A DNA stretch of 64,000 nt from Absidia repens. Its lineage: Eukaryota > Mucoromycota > Mucoromycetes > Mucorales > Cunninghamellaceae. The notes under the pieces were generated by a model. It was not told the DNA's origin. It saw only the letters and a list, made by a program, of their open reading frames with translations, and made no database searches. Shown here one piece after another: positions 22,942-34,811 of the stretch; the first letter of the stretch is position 1, and the number at the start of each line of letters is the position of its first letter. The stretch is taken from assembly GCA_002105175.1 (NCBI GenBank), contig MCGE01000007.1, positions 992,001 through 1,056,000 on the forward strand. Direction: 5' to 3'. Made by a program: the position numbers and the translations under genes.

Positions 22942-24270
22942 ATGTTCGATTTGACAAGTGATACCGCCACACAGCCTACCGATGAAATGTTTGATTTGAT
23001 GAAAACAGCTTCCCGAGGTGATGACGTTTTTTCGGTAAGTGGTCCTTATCTATTGTTCCTTTAATTATTCGGGAAGTGAGGAAGACTGAAAAACTGATTG
23101 AATTTTTTTTTTAAAAATAAAATTGTCATATTTTAGCAAGATGACTCTGTACATGAATTGGAAGCTTATATGGCGGATCTTTTAGGCCATGAGGCTGCAT
23201 TATTTGGTACATCAGGCACCATGACAAATCAGTTGGGTCTTCGATGCTGGTTACTCCACCCTCCCCAGTCAGTATTATGTGATAGCCGAGCACATGTGCA
23301 TGTGCATGAATGTGGTGGCATTGCTTATCATTCTCAAGCTGCTGTTTACCCTGTCGTGCCTTCTAATGGCAGTTATCTCACTAAAGAAGATGTCGAAGCT
23401 AATATCAGCACTGACACTCTTTGTGGTGCTCCCACAAAAGGTAAAAATAAAAAAATAAAAATAAAAATAAAAATAAAAATAAAAATAAAAAGTATGTGCG
23501 GGTGTGTGATTGCTAACTTACCCCTCTGTCTTATCTTTATAGTTATCTCACTTGAAAATACTTTGAATGGAACGATCATGCCTATCGAAGAAATTGCACG
23601 TATCAGTCAACTGGCACGCAGCCGCGGGATCAAGATGCATTTGGATGGTGCCCGCTTGTTTGAAGCATCTCAAGCCACGGGTGTCAGTATGAAGGAATAC
23701 GGGCAACATTTTGACAGTGTGTCGGTGTGTTTATCAAAGGGGGCAGGTGCACCGATCGGGTCCATTCTAATCAGCACCAAGGCAGTTATCCAACATGCTA
23801 GGCATTTGCGCAAGCTGATGGGGGGTGGATGGCGCCAAGCTGGGATGTTGGCCAAAACCGCTCAACACTGTATTGAAACTATTGTTCCCACTATGCCACG
23901 CACACATGCATTGACACGACGTTTGGCGGATGGCTTGGTGGATATAGGCTTCAAGTTACTTGTCCCTTGTCACACTAACATGATCTTCATCGACTTCAAA
24001 CCCCTGACCGTAGCCACGTTGGCGGTGCCGCTTTGGGAACAACACAAAATCAAGATCTCAAATACCCCTGGTGCGTCTATCTGTCGTATCGTTTTGCATT
24101 ATCAAATCACCGCCGAAGCTGTCGACAACTTTTTAGTCTTGGCGACCGAAATTGCTGCTAAAAACAAAATTGCCAAACTAAACAGTGATGATAGTGCTAT
24201 CTGCTCCCGATCTTCCTCTGTTGCGAGCTCATTCACCGATCTCTCAGCTGCTTATCCTTCTGTTCAATAA
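22942..24270 (+). CDS. GLY1: Low-specificity L-threonine aldolase
   Basis: Three exons: 22942-23034, 23137-23440, 23543-24270; 374 residues. A PLP-dependent fold-type I enzyme that cleaves L-threonine/allo-threonine to glycine and acetaldehyde, cytosolic. The motifs are MFDLTSDTATQPTDEM and GDDVFS-QDDSVHELE; ALFGTSGTMTNQL (PLP phosphate site); CDSRAHVHVHECGG; ISLENTLNGT; and KMHLDGARLFEA. The PLP lysine is K198 in SVCLSKGAGAPIGS. The length matches the family (about 360-390). Intron 2 (23441-23542, 102 nt) is a multiple of three without a stop, so an unspliced mRNA would encode a 34-residue Lys/Ile-rich insert. Confidence 0.94.
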
Positions 24271-24348
24271 TTTTTATCATTCCCTATTATACTTTTTTTT
24301 TTTCATCTTCATATTTTATTTTATATATGTTTCTTTATTATCAATTTC

Positions 24349-24354
24349 AATAAA
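24349..24354 (+). terminator. Poly(A) signal of threonine aldolase
   Basis: AATAAA lies 79 bp after the stop. Confidence 0.45.
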
Positions 24355-24927
24355 TTTTTTCTGTGTAAAAAAAAAAAATATGTAAATCCTTTATTCAGTA
24401 AGAGGACAGCAAGTTGAATGGGGAATGTATGAATATATACTAAAGGGGAGAAGAAGGAAAGGTGACATTCTATTTTAATGGAGGATAATATCTACAACCA
24501 CAAATTTATTGGTGCTAGTGGTATTGATCGTCGACTCCTGTAAGTTATCTTTTTTTTTTAAAAAAAAAAAACAACAGTTACATGCTTTAGCTATGTAGAA
24601 ATGAAAACGAGGCTTCTTTTGCAATATTTCTTTGTCCCTGACCTGGAATATTTTTCCTTTGAAATGATTTCTTTGTAGCTCTTTGGAAAGGGGCAAAAGT
24701 GTACTATTTCACGCAATATTTCTTTGTCTCTGAACTGGGCTTTTTTTTTTCTCCCTTGAAAATAATTGCGTTGTAGCTCATTGGAACGAGGCAGGAAAAA
24801 AAAAAGAAAAAAGAAAAAAGGTTTGTTTTCCATTAAGAAATGAGAACTTTAAGGTGGTCTATTTGTTGAAGAGTTTTTTTAAGAGCACCCGAATGACGGA
24901 CCCGAATGAGAGTACAGTAAAATTCAA

Positions 24928-25560
24928 AAACCGCCCACGTGAAACATTTTTATTTTCTCTCTCCCACGGATTTTATTTTTTCAGCTCTCTTTCTCTTTTA
25001 ATATTTTTTTCCCTTTATTTTTCTTCACCATTCAACTTCTATGGGGTTATTTTGGACCTAGAATTGTATCAGGACTAGTTTAGAGGGGATTTCTGCTCAG
25101 GGATTACAAGATGCATGGGGAAACCCTTTCATTTTGGATTGAGGATCTGAGGGCACCATTAGTTAACTTTTTGAAGTCCATTAGTTTAGTTTAGTATCAT
25201 TTTGCCAGTAGTTTGTTCTATATATTTAATAAAATACGTCTCTTTTTTACATACTTCAGTGAAAGATGTCCCGTTAGTTTTTCTCATATCTTGTGCAGTA
25301 GATCATTTGTTCCTTCCATCTCAATGTGATTAGTGTAGATCGCTGTTGTGTTTCAATAACAGATGACCCTCTAGTATTTACAACGCATTGTGCGGTATAT
25401 TAGATATCTTTTTGCGCTCATACCTTTAGTACTGACCATTCTTCCGAGCTCCCGTTAGCCTCGCTGTTAGTCCCCCGCATATTATCTCCATTAATCTCTT
25501 ATGACAATGAACCCCTCATTTTTAGTTTAGTATCTATCAAGATACTTCAAAAAAAAATAT
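24928..25560 (+). repeat. Dispersed repeat, leader, module A, module C
   Basis: The leader CCGCCCACGTGAAAC and a pyrimidine tract are followed by module A (ATGCATGGGGAAACCCTTTC, CATTTTGGATTGAGGATCTG) with AATAAAATACGTC near 25229. Module C follows (TGACCATTCTTCCGAGCTCC, GTTAGCCTC, CAATGAACCCC). Module C is shared with 53640-54000. Confidence 0.6.
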
Positions 25561-26399
25561 TAGTTAACCATTTCTATGACCCTTATGATAATGAGAAATG
25601 TCGTTACCGTTGATCTTTTGTTAGTGCCTTATCAGTTTCCTGCTTTCCAGTTCACCCACCATGTTCACTTTTGCTCAGCCATCCCCTCAGAACCCAAGTG
25701 ACTGATAGCTGGTCCCGGTCATTCAATATGTAATGTAGGCATACTGTTGCCCTCTCTACAAAAGAATACTCATAAACCTAGGTCATGCGACCGGTGTAAT
25801 TTTCTCTATAAAATAGCTTGATTAGGTATGCTGTATTTCTCACTAGTGGTGTGGATTGTGATAAAGATGCTGCCGAAATTGCTTCCACCCAAGTCTGATG
25901 TTAGTTGATTGATATGAATGATAGAACGGGATTACAGTCATCATTGTAACAAAAAATATATTGCACTTACCACGTTATGAAATATACATATAATGTAGTT
26001 TTCGTATTGCATTCGGCAGCTTTAATATAAAAAAAACATAATTATCTTACGGTAAATAAACGATTTTATTACTATTTCCGTATTTATAGTATACAAATAT
26101 TGTAAATACTGCATGGTTTTTATTACCATGAAACATTATCTATGATACTGTACCTGCATCCTTGTGTAACGTATTTCAATTTTATACATTTAGGGTCTAC
26201 CTTTACGGGTTGCTAAATGTACAATACTGATAATTTCGCATGGTCAAATATTTTTGCCAAATTATGAACTTATATTCTGTGCCTTTACAAGCATCAAAAT
26301 AGCAGAAAGAAAAAAGTATCAGATGTGGGGGGAGGTGAAGGCGGTGCGGACACGCATACCAGTATATATATATTACACAAACATCTTGCAACACAAACA

Positions 26400-26645
26400 A
26401 TTAGAGAGAGATTAATGGTAGAAAGGCAAAATATGCTTTATTCAGATGAATATATAAACTAAGACGATTGACATTGGGCTGAGCTAGTAAAGGATCCATA
26501 ACACTGATCTAACATGAAGGCTATTCTAAGTGTTCTCGAATCACACATCCAAAATGACAGAGTTTTCCCATACATGTTAGTATGCATTTTTAAATTCCCT
26601 TTATTCATGTTCTAACAAGATCCAAGATTAACAGCACTCCATTGA
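26400..26645 (-). repeat. Dispersed repeat, module A
   Basis: A minus-strand copy. TTTATTCAGATGAATATATA lies near one end; CATCCAAAATGACAGAGTTT, TTCCCATACATG and CATGTTCTAACAAGATCCAA near the other. Confidence 0.6.
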
Positions 26646-26792
26646 GAATTCAGTGAGGATGATGATGATGTCCTGAGAGAAAACAAAAAATAGAAATTCA
26701 TGTGAATCGGAGTGTCAATCTTTCCGCTGGTCTTTTTTCATAAAACCAGCAATCAGCGACAATAAAAATAAAAAACAGATACCAGTAAATAT

Positions 26793-26835
26793 ATGAGATC
26801 CCAAAAGCTCCACAGAGCGCCGTAGCATTTATTTC
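26793..26835 (-). repeat. Terminal stub of module B
   Basis: AGATCCCAAAAGCTCCACAG followed by AGCGCCGTAGCATTTATTTC matches the GC-rich end of module B (elsewhere CCAAAAGCTCCAGCGGAGCG then CCAGAGCGTTTATT), with changes that break the hairpin. Confidence 0.45.
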
Positions 26836-26942
26836 GAATATAAAAAATAATGATAATGATATTGATCATGATAATAATAATAAAGGGGAATTTCTATACA
26901 CTAAAAAGGAAGATATACAAGAAGTAGGGGGATGAATGCAAT

Positions 26943-28244
26943 CTAAAAGCCTACGCTAACAATGACTTCCAGTAAATCACGCGTCCACTCGTCACGGACG
27001 TCTTGCCAAGCCTCATCCAAGACCAAAGTATGTCGTTCCAAATTCACAAGAGCTCCAGCCAGATGACGCTCAGTGCGGGCACTCGCCACTAAGGTAAGCC
27101 AGGTTTCTCGTTCTTGAATCCATGATTCGGTGACGGCAGTCCAAAGTAAAGCCATTTCGAGTTGTACCAGTTGGTAGGCGACTTGCTCAATGGTGGTAGG
27201 TTCATATCCTAGCCAACCGGCACGTCGTGCGAGCCAGCGGGGCGATTTGTGTCGGTTAGGAATATGGTGCTCGAATCGTCGAATATGCTGAGTCAAGGCT
27301 TGAATTGTGCCAAATATCGAGGTCTCGTAGGAAGGAGGGGGTGCTGTTGTCAGATCCGCCGGTGTATTAGCATGTTGTTGCGGATCCCTGGCGATGATGT
27401 CTGTTGAAGTGGATGGGCCCGCCATGTTCTCCATAAAATCTGATGTTGATACTGTAGCTGCTACTGTTGCTGTTGTCGTTCTTTCTTGTGTTACTGGTGC
27501 TGAAATAGGCGACGAAATATGCGATGAGGTTGATGACGGTGAAGACGGGGTTGATGAGGTAGAGGGTGAGCTGATAGATGGTGGGGGTAATCTAGGAGCA
27601 ACAGAAGAAGAAGAGATGGTGGAGGTGGCGGAGGCTACAGGACAAGATGCATCAATGTGATGCAATGCAGGTGAGGAAGAGAAAGCAGGAGGTGGACTGG
27701 CGGATCGACGAGTAGATGTGTTGTTGATTGGTATGGATGAGGCCGGACCTGATTGTGACTGATGTTGATTATCGATAGAGGGGTCGGCAGTGGTGTTCGT
27801 CTCGGCATCTGTAACTGACCCAATACTATTGTTATCCTGGAGGTGACCGTGACCCTGTTCTGTTGATGAGTAAACAAGTTGATCAAGACGCTGGATGAGT
27901 TGGTCGAACTTGTGTTCAAGCTGAATGGTGCGTTGCTGAAAAGATAAAGTACTGTTGTTCGAGGGAGGATCGGGTGAGTAGACCTGCCATATAACATCGG
28001 TTTCCTTGACGAGTATTCTTTTTGGGGTAAGTTCTAGCAACGAATTTGTATCGATTTCAAAAGGTATCATCTTTCCATCGGAGAGGATAGCAGTAGCAGT
28101 TGGTACCAATGCTTGGATATCAGAGAGCAGAAGGTAATCATGATCATCCATACATCTTAAAGGTATAAGAAGAATCTTGCCGTTGTTTTCTACTGCTTTA
28201 TACTTTTTTCCGCTTGAAGTGCTGTCCACTATTGTATTTTCCAT
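26943..28244 (-). CDS. Hypothetical protein, 433 residues
   Basis: A single open exon starting MENTIVDSTSSGKKYKAVEN. Three regions are visible: an ordered N-terminal part (about 10-95; KILLIPLRCMDDHDYLLLSD, MIPFEIDTNSLLELTPKRIL), a Ser/Thr/Pro-rich low-complexity middle (about 130-310), and a helical Trp/Arg/Glu-rich C-terminal part (about 310-433; SPRWLARRAGWLGYEPTTIE, LVQLEMALLWTAVTESWIQE, RHLAGALVNLERHTLVLDEAWQDV). I do not recognise the family. The bounded segments and long uninterrupted frame favour a real gene. Its 5' flank contains a poly-T run on the gene strand. It may be a lineage-specific regulatory protein, but I see no catalytic or DNA-binding motif. Confidence 0.65.
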   Translation of the reverse strand: MENTIVDSTSSGKKYKAVENNGKILLIPLRCMDDHDYLLLSDIQALVPTATAILSDGKMIPFEIDTNSLLELTPKRILVKETDVIWQVYSPDPPSNNSTLSFQQRTIQLEHKFDQLIQRLDQLVYSSTEQGHGHLQDNNSIGSVTDAETNTTADPSIDNQHQSQSGPASSIPINNTSTRRSASPPPAFSSSPALHHIDASCPVASATSTISSSSVAPRLPPPSISSPSTSSTPSSPSSTSSHISSPISAPVTQERTTTATVAATVSTSDFMENMAGPSTSTDIIARDPQQHANTPADLTTAPPPSYETSIFGTIQALTQHIRRFEHHIPNRHKSPRWLARRAGWLGYEPTTIEQVAYQLVQLEMALLWTAVTESWIQERETWLTLVASARTERHLAGALVNLERHTLVLDEAWQDVRDEWTRDLLEVIVSVGF

Positions 28245-29217
28245 TTTTACAAAAAAAAAAAAAAAAAAAGAGAATGCGAATATTTTTTTTTGTTTGGTAA
28301 ACCCAGGAGAAATTAAGTCCGCTTTTTTTCTGGAACGCCCAGTATAATGGGAAAAAGGTACTGCGGCTTATGTTCTTTATTAGCAGTATGATTAAATGGT
28401 TGATTTTACCACGGCATGAATACAATTTCAAGGTCAAAAATAGCGAGGATCTAATCAAGCAGTATATATTGAATGAATAAGATCGAAGGTGGAATAATAA
28501 AATGATAGAATAAGGGACTACAGTAAAATATGATAATATCAGATCATTTGTTAATACTTGAAAAAAACAGCCCTAGCTCCACTATGGCATTCCAGGTGCG
28601 TAATCCCTCCAGTCGTCGCGCAAAGGGAATGGTCGCATATAAAATCACTCAGAATCATTTGAAAAAGGCCCTTATCAAATTTTATAATTATAGAAAGCAC
28701 TATCATATTCACATCCACTTCAGAATTTTGTTGTATTTTTTGAATTAAAAAACCATTATATTCATATCACCCAATTGCTTTGCCTTTTTTTTTTTTTTTT
28801 TTTTTTTTGACTATATGGTATATGATAATAAAGCTCACATCATAACAATCCCTGAAGAAGGTACTTATTATCATATTATCATATTATCATATCGATATAA
28901 AAACAGTCCTACATCATAAAACTTGAAAATGATTTGGTTTATAATATGAAATTTTTGGGATTGATGATAAAGGAATTGTTCGATGGAGCAAAGGCACGCT
29001 ACCAGTAAGGGTTCGATGGAAAAATGATAAACTGTATACATTTTTGTTACCGTCTCAATTTATTTTAACCTCGTCTCAATTTGAAAGCGATCATTTCCTT
29101 ATCATCTGAGACTGAAAATATACCCTACATGTGCCGCGACGTAATGAAGGCTTTTTATTGGGGAAGTGATTTTTTTTATCCTTACGCTTTTGTCCTCCAT
29201 CTTTTTTTCCTTTTTCC
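28245..29217. other. Intergenic region with a small doubtful ORF
   Basis: A 54-codon plus-strand ORF (28584-28748, MAFQVRNPSSRRAKGMVAYK...) has a basic start but no recognised family, and its second half runs into AT-rich sequence. A T run spans about 28784-28808 and a TATCAT tandem repeat about 28866-28893. Otherwise it is promoter sequence of GLO3. Confidence 0.4.
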
Positions 29218-30944
29218 ATGCCTGAACCAACTAAGGAACAAATTGAGGTCATCTTTAAGAAGCTCAAGCAAAACAGATACAATAAGGTAAGTAAGTCAAT
29301 GGCATTGAAGTAAATGAGAATTGAACCATAATTTCGTTATAGGCCTGTTTTGACTGTATGTCCAAAAACCCGACTTGGTCATCTATTCCATTTGGTGTCT
29401 ATATTTGTACGGAATGCTCATCTGCCCATCGAAATCTTGGTGTTCATATCAGCTTCGTAAGGTAGGTTACGGTCATTTGTGAATAAAGTAAAACGCGATG
29501 CCAACAGTAGGATTGACTTTCATCCATATTATTTTGTTTATATCTACTAGATCCACTGTGCTTGATACATGGACTTGGGAACAGCTGCGGTATATGAAAA
29601 TAGGTGGTAATCAATCGGCTATGGAATTTTTCTCCAAACATGGTGGATTGGCAACGTCAAAAGATACTCGATTGAAATATGGCGGTCGCGCGGGACAGCT
29701 TTATAAAGCTCAGTTGGACAAAAAAGTAGCGCAAGATATGATAGAGTAAGTGAAATTCTACTAGGGATGATCTTCCTTTGAAGTTATGGCTAACGTTTTA
29801 TATGTACACATATAATAGTAATCCTAATAGCGTGGTCATTGATATCACATCCCAACCTGACATTCCATTGTCACCTCATACCGAAACGAACACGTGTCCT
29901 GAACTGGGGAATCAACAAACCACAGATACAATTCAAACGATTCCTGCTTCCACTGAGGAAACAACTACAGCCGCCAATGACACCAACACCAACGCCAACG
30001 TTACATCCGTTTCTCCCTCTCCACCCACAGAAGCTACTGATATTCCTGCTATATCTGCTGAAACTACAACAACTCCATCAAATCCTATTACAGCAACGCC
30101 AATCGTAACTGCAAGAAAGCCACGATCCGCAATGACAGCAAGGCGTGGAGCCAAACCCAATAAATTCGGTGTGAAGAAAGCAGCCAACTTCAACTTCGAA
30201 CAAGCAGAAGCCAGTGCGAAGAAGGAAACTGAACGACAAGCGAAATTAGGTTACAATGATAACGATATCACCAGCAACAATAGCACTGCCGAGGGACCTA
30301 TGGATAATGACTCAGCCCCACGCACATTGTCATCTCGGCTCATGTTTCAACAACAGCAAGAACAACCACAGCATACTTCAACCAATGCACAATCTTCATC
30401 CGAACAAGACGCAATTGAAAAATTAGGGTTTGGGATGTCACGATTGAATACATCATCAACACCAGGAGGCTCTAGATCTATGAATGAAACCAACGTGTCG
30501 TCTTACGATTCTATCAGCAACAGCTCAGCAAAGGACAAGTTTGGAAATGCTCGGGCCATCTCATCCGACCAATATTTTGGAAGAAACGAATACGACCCTG
30601 CAGTGACGGCGGCAGAATCGGCACGACTCAAACAATTTTCCGGTGCCTCTGCCATCTCATCCTCACAATACTTTGGAAAGGACGATGATGATGCCACAAC
30701 AACGTCAGCAGGTAGAGGATACCAACAACAGCATGGAAATACTGGTGGAGATTGGGATGTCTTACAAGATCAGGCACGACGTTTCGTGGGTCAAGCTGCT
30801 GCTGATTTAGACGCTGTGAAGGATTTGGCTGAAAACGCATCATCCAAAGTAAGTGGAGAAAAACAACAATTTACTTTATCATGACTAAATATGTACTTTT
30901 TTGGGGTTCTAGTTACAAGATATGTTTCAAGATTTGCAGGTACG

Positions 30945-30980
<36 letters not shown>

Positions 30981-31039
30981 GGACGCCCCATTTTAATTAT
31001 TTCTCTGTCTCTTCTTTGTAGCAACGTTACAACTATTAG
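29218..31039 (+). CDS. GLO3: ArfGAP of the Glo3/ArfGAP2-3 type
   Basis: Six exons: 29218-29286, 29343-29461, 29551-29745, 29819-30848, 30913-30939, 31022-31039; 485 residues. The ArfGAP zinc finger is C25-x2-C28-x16-C45-x2-C48 with the arginine finger R53 in [24 protein letters not shown] and [18 protein letters not shown] follow. The middle is Thr/Pro-rich and disordered; [21 protein letters not shown] is the basic coatomer-binding patch seen in Glo3. Two Glo3 motifs follow ([18 protein letters not shown]). The last two coding exons are 27 and 18 nt, giving [14 protein letters not shown]. Glo3 stimulates Arf1 GTP hydrolysis on COPI vesicles for Golgi-to-ER traffic. Confidence 0.94.
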
Positions 31040-31092
31040 CTTAGCCGTTATATTATATAGTTAGTTTTCGTATTATTATTTCCATTTTCTCA

Positions 31093-31098
31093 AATAAA
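31093..31098 (+). terminator. Poly(A) signal of GLO3
   Basis: AATAAA lies 54 bp after the stop. Confidence 0.5.
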
Positions 31099-31865
31099 GT
31101 TTATTATCTGTTTATTTACATTATTTTAAGTGCTGATGCATTGGCTTTTTTTATTCCTTTTTGTAAGGCTGGTCGACAAGATGAAGGTGAAAATTGAAAT
31201 TATTTTTTGTGTGACGACCTATGTATGGAAAATAGAAACTATTTTGTGGGAAAGTGATGTCGACTCAGTAAATGGCATAGGTTATTATATTTATTGTGAA
31301 CTTAAAACAAAAAAAAATCATTATATTAATATGAAGCAGTATGAGACAGCGGTTATTTTTGGGTTGCTTTGATCAAGCCCCGACTGCATCGAGTAACTTC
31401 ACTCATTATTAACTTTGACCTCCTTTTTTATTTTTGTTCAACGGAAGGGCTAAATTAGATTTGCACATGCAACATACCGGGAGCTGTTATTATAATAAAG
31501 GCCGGAAGTATATTTACTTCGTCAAGGCTATTTTTCAATCAAGCTTGGTTTGTGTTCATTCACAATGTCATGCAGTAGTTCAAAATTGTTTGTTTCCCTC
31601 TTAAAAAAAAAAAAGAGGCGGTGCACGTATTTTGTTCTCCTTTAAGACTCAGCGACTTTTGGTGTGTAACGTAACTTCCAATCATCGGATGATCCGATAG
31701 CATAATGTGTTAAGATCACTGTTTGACTCATAAAAACTAACACACAAAAACTTTGTCAAGCGTGAAATCGGCTAAGGAAGCCGAGATTTAATGTAAAAAG
31801 CAAGACCTGTGAGCTGCTTTCTTCCTCTATCTTTTTTTCTTCTTAATTACAAATCGTACAAAACC
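31099..31865. other. Intergenic spacer
   Basis: AT-rich with no recognised gene or repeat. The ORF at 31130-31372 lacks any family pattern. Confidence 0.4.
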
Positions 31866-32966
31866 ATGGCTATTACACAACCCGTCCTGATTATCGGAGG
31901 AGGTCTCTCTGGATTGTCATTGGCACAAGCTCTTAAACATCAAGGTATTCCCTACAAGCTATTTGAACGGGACGCAGGAAAAGATGACCGAATGAGTCAA
32001 GGATGGTCCATTTCGATGCATTTTTGTTTACCTGCGCTTTCCAAAGCGATAGACCCTTCTCATTTCTCTACTCTTGGCTCCAAAGCATCAGTTAATACAC
32101 ACCAACCAGACAATATCCAGTTTACAATGGTGGACGGGATTACCAATAAGAAGCTTGTGTCCTTTGATCTAAACTCGATCCAGGCTAGCTTACCCAAGGG
32201 GCAATCCTATCCCATGTTCCGCATCAACCGCAGGCGCTTCCGCGCATGGCTTTTAGAAGGTCTGGATGTAACTTGGATGAAACGCTTGGAAAGCTACCGC
32301 ATTTTATCGGACGACGAGCAAGCTGGAGGCGGTGTGGAAGCAACGTTTACTGATGGCACGACAGCACGTGGTTCGGTATTAGTTGGCGCTGATGGAGTCA
32401 ACTCAATGGTATGTAAGCAGCTAATGGCAATTGAAAAGGACAACACAGATGCTTTTAATCAGGCAACAACGGTCAATCCTACGCGATGTTTAGTAGTGCT
32501 TCGGTGGCTCACTGAAGATGAATATGCCCCTTTGAGGGAACTATCCAAAATCCATTTAATGGCCTTTGGCGCACTTCACAGAGGCAAGGACCAAAAACAG
32601 GAAACAGTAGGCTTATTTGTGTCTTTGAACGATATCGACCCGAATCCCAATGTCAAGCGTAGGTTCCAAGTCATTCTATCTCTATCGCGTTTTGATGAGT
32701 CCCAGGACATCCCATGGTATAACGACAACAAGGATAGGTTACAACAATTCAAATCATGGGCGAAGGATGGTTTTGAAGGCGATCTGCAAAAGGTGTTGCT
32801 AGAAGCTCCTGAGGGAGATGACGATCAAGATCAGGCTACTGTCACCTATATTACTCTTCGTGAAAGATATCCTCAGTCTGACTGTTTGGCAAAACATCAA
32901 GGCAGAATTGCTTTGGTAGGAGATGCGGCACATACAATGACAATGTTTAGAGGAGAAGGTAGGGCC

Positions 32967-33008
<42 letters not shown>

Positions 33009-33320
33009 GGCCGGGAACATATTAATGCTCAATTGACGAACTAATTGATTACCCCTGTGTTTTCTGTAGGAGGTAATCATGCTATTCTGGATGCGACAGT
33101 ACTTGGTCAGGCTTTAGGCGATGCTTACAATGTTGATAAGGAAACCACTCTTTACGATGCAATTGAAAAATACAATAAAGAAATGATTCCTAGAGGTACG
33201 AAGGCCGTGGAAGAATCACATCAAGCAGCTTATAATGCTCACAAAGCGCCGCATCTTCTTGTAAAGTCTATGGAATTATTGATAAATGCTGTCAAAACTG
33301 GAACGGTTAGACAACTATAA
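31866..33320 (+). CDS. FAD-dependent aromatic-type monooxygenase
   Basis: Two exons, 31866-32958 and 33070-33320; 447 residues. The N-terminal Rossmann motif is VLIIGGGLSGLSLAQAL (G11-x-G13-x2-G16), followed by YKLFERDAG. GSVLVGADGVNSMVC (the DG motif) is at about 180, and GRIALVGDAAHTMTMFRGEG-GNHAILDATVL near 355 is the FAD-ribose GD motif. This is the PHBH-like class A flavoprotein fold, which hydroxylates aromatic or polyketide-like substrates with NAD(P)H. The substrate cannot be read from sequence. The intron contains a 38-nt A run (32970-33007); reading through it would truncate the protein before the C-terminal domain. No neighbouring biosynthetic genes suggest a cluster. Confidence 0.88.
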
Positions 33321-34124
33321 AAATAAGTTGATTCATGTGACGTATTGCAGAGTGAGATATATTATATTCATAACAATCTATTCCGCCTCACACACTTAAT
33401 TATGACTACAATAAAAAAATTACATTTTGAGGTCTCTTTTTTTAATAGTGATCATTTTCTTAGTGTCTAACAGTTGTATTCGACTTTTCGTTTATTTGTC
33501 TCGTCGAATAGGGTTGGGGAGTAAAAAAATAAGCTACATAGAGTGTAAGTATATGTGAGACAAAAAAGCAGAGTATTGAGTATTATGCCATTGTACTCGC
33601 TGCTCTATCACCAGGTGACTAAAGCCATAATAGATAAGCTTTCTTACACAAACGGAGATCTCATCGTATGGTCTGCAGTCGACACCACTCCACTGGAGTG
33701 CCGATATTTTGGAGGTATTGATATGAAATTGAACCCCCGATTTTTTTTTTTTTTTTGCGAACTGCGTTTCATGCCATTCATTTTCTTTTCTGCCATGCCT
33801 GTTTTAAGGGTGGCCCTCTTCAGCGAAATGGCGGATGGCTTTTGGTTGGGAGATATTGGTGAATGTGATTGATTAGATTTTTTAGAGGCAAGAGAGATGT
33901 ATTCCAAAAAGGAGTAAACAAAAAGCAGAATTGACGCATAACACAAAATAAAAGCGCCATACTTAGTCTGTATTCAATTCAATTCATAGCGCTGATCAGG
34001 TAGCAGCACACCATCACACATAATACACATCATCTCCCTTCCTTAAAAAAATCCCAACAAAAACCCCCCATTGCACACCAATATGCATACATGTATAAAG
34101 ACAGTTTTCATTAATATATTAAAA
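33321..34124. other. Intergenic region
   Basis: A plus-strand frame at 33584-33745 (MPLYSLLYHQVTKAIIDKLS...) looks weakly protein-like but ends in a T run and has no recognised family. The rest is AT-rich. A CA-rich stretch at 34005-34085 precedes repeat module D. Confidence 0.35.
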
Positions 34125-34740
34125 AAATTAAGGACCGTAAGAAAACTCAACTATAGTAACTTTAATTTCGTTTTTTTGTCCCTCCGGCTCTCTTTTTCAG
34201 ACAGAGCCCTGCCCACCATAGGAGCCGCCCATCCTTTTTTTTCTCAATCGCTGCCCACCCAAACACAGAGTCTTCCATCAAAACCCACACTTCAGAAACC
34301 CCCTGCCACCCAGTGGCTACATAATTAATATTATTCTCACTCTTCAATATCCCCCACCACAATAAAATACACTGTAATAGCTGTTTTTTCACACAAACAC
34401 ATCCCTTATATATATAGACGCACTTTTTTTTTTCTATGCATATGTAATACACATTCATTGAAGCTCATAATGTAAACGTACAACAGAGATACTAAATATA
34501 ATAAAAAGAACGTATTTATTCAGTCGTAGATATAAACAATGACAAACTATTACTAAACTAATGAGTGCTAATCTACTGTCGTTCCCAAATCCTTCAACCA
34601 AAATGAAAGCGTTTCCCCATGATGTTTGTTTTGCGTTTTTTAAAACGCCCCTAATTCAAGTTCTAACCACTAATCCTAGATCACCAGTTCCCCAATGAGC
34701 CTTGCCATCATATCATTCAGACTATTATGAAGGAAAAAAA
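34125..34740 (-). repeat. Dispersed repeat, modules D and A (minus orientation)
   Basis: Module D (about 34125-34470): GCCCACCATAGGAGCCGCCC, CACTTCAGAAACCCCCTGCC, CTGTTTTTTCACACAAACAC. Module A (34490-34735): CGTATTTATTCAGTCGTAGA, CTACTGTCGTTCCCAAATCC, GTTTCCCCATGATGTTTG. The order matches the better copy at 39122-39835. The B and E modules are missing here. Confidence 0.7.
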
Positions 34741-34811
34741 TAAAAAAGAAAGAAAAAGAGTGGGAAAAAAAAGGGAACCAAAAAAAAAAAAATTGAACGC
34801 GCTGTCAAAAA

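Larger units (their letters stand above)
24355..26942. other. Repeat-rich intergenic region
   Basis: No gene was recognised. It contains a plus-strand A-C repeat (24928-25560), low-complexity sequence from 25700 to 26390, a minus-strand module A (26400-26645) and a terminal stub of module B (26793-26835). Imperfect local repeats at about 24590-24790 share ATTTCTTTGTC and TGTAGCTC. Confidence 0.5.

Noticed and set aside
28866..28893. TATCAT tandem as a CRISPR-like array
   Set aside because: A simple short tandem without spacers, in a eukaryotic genome.
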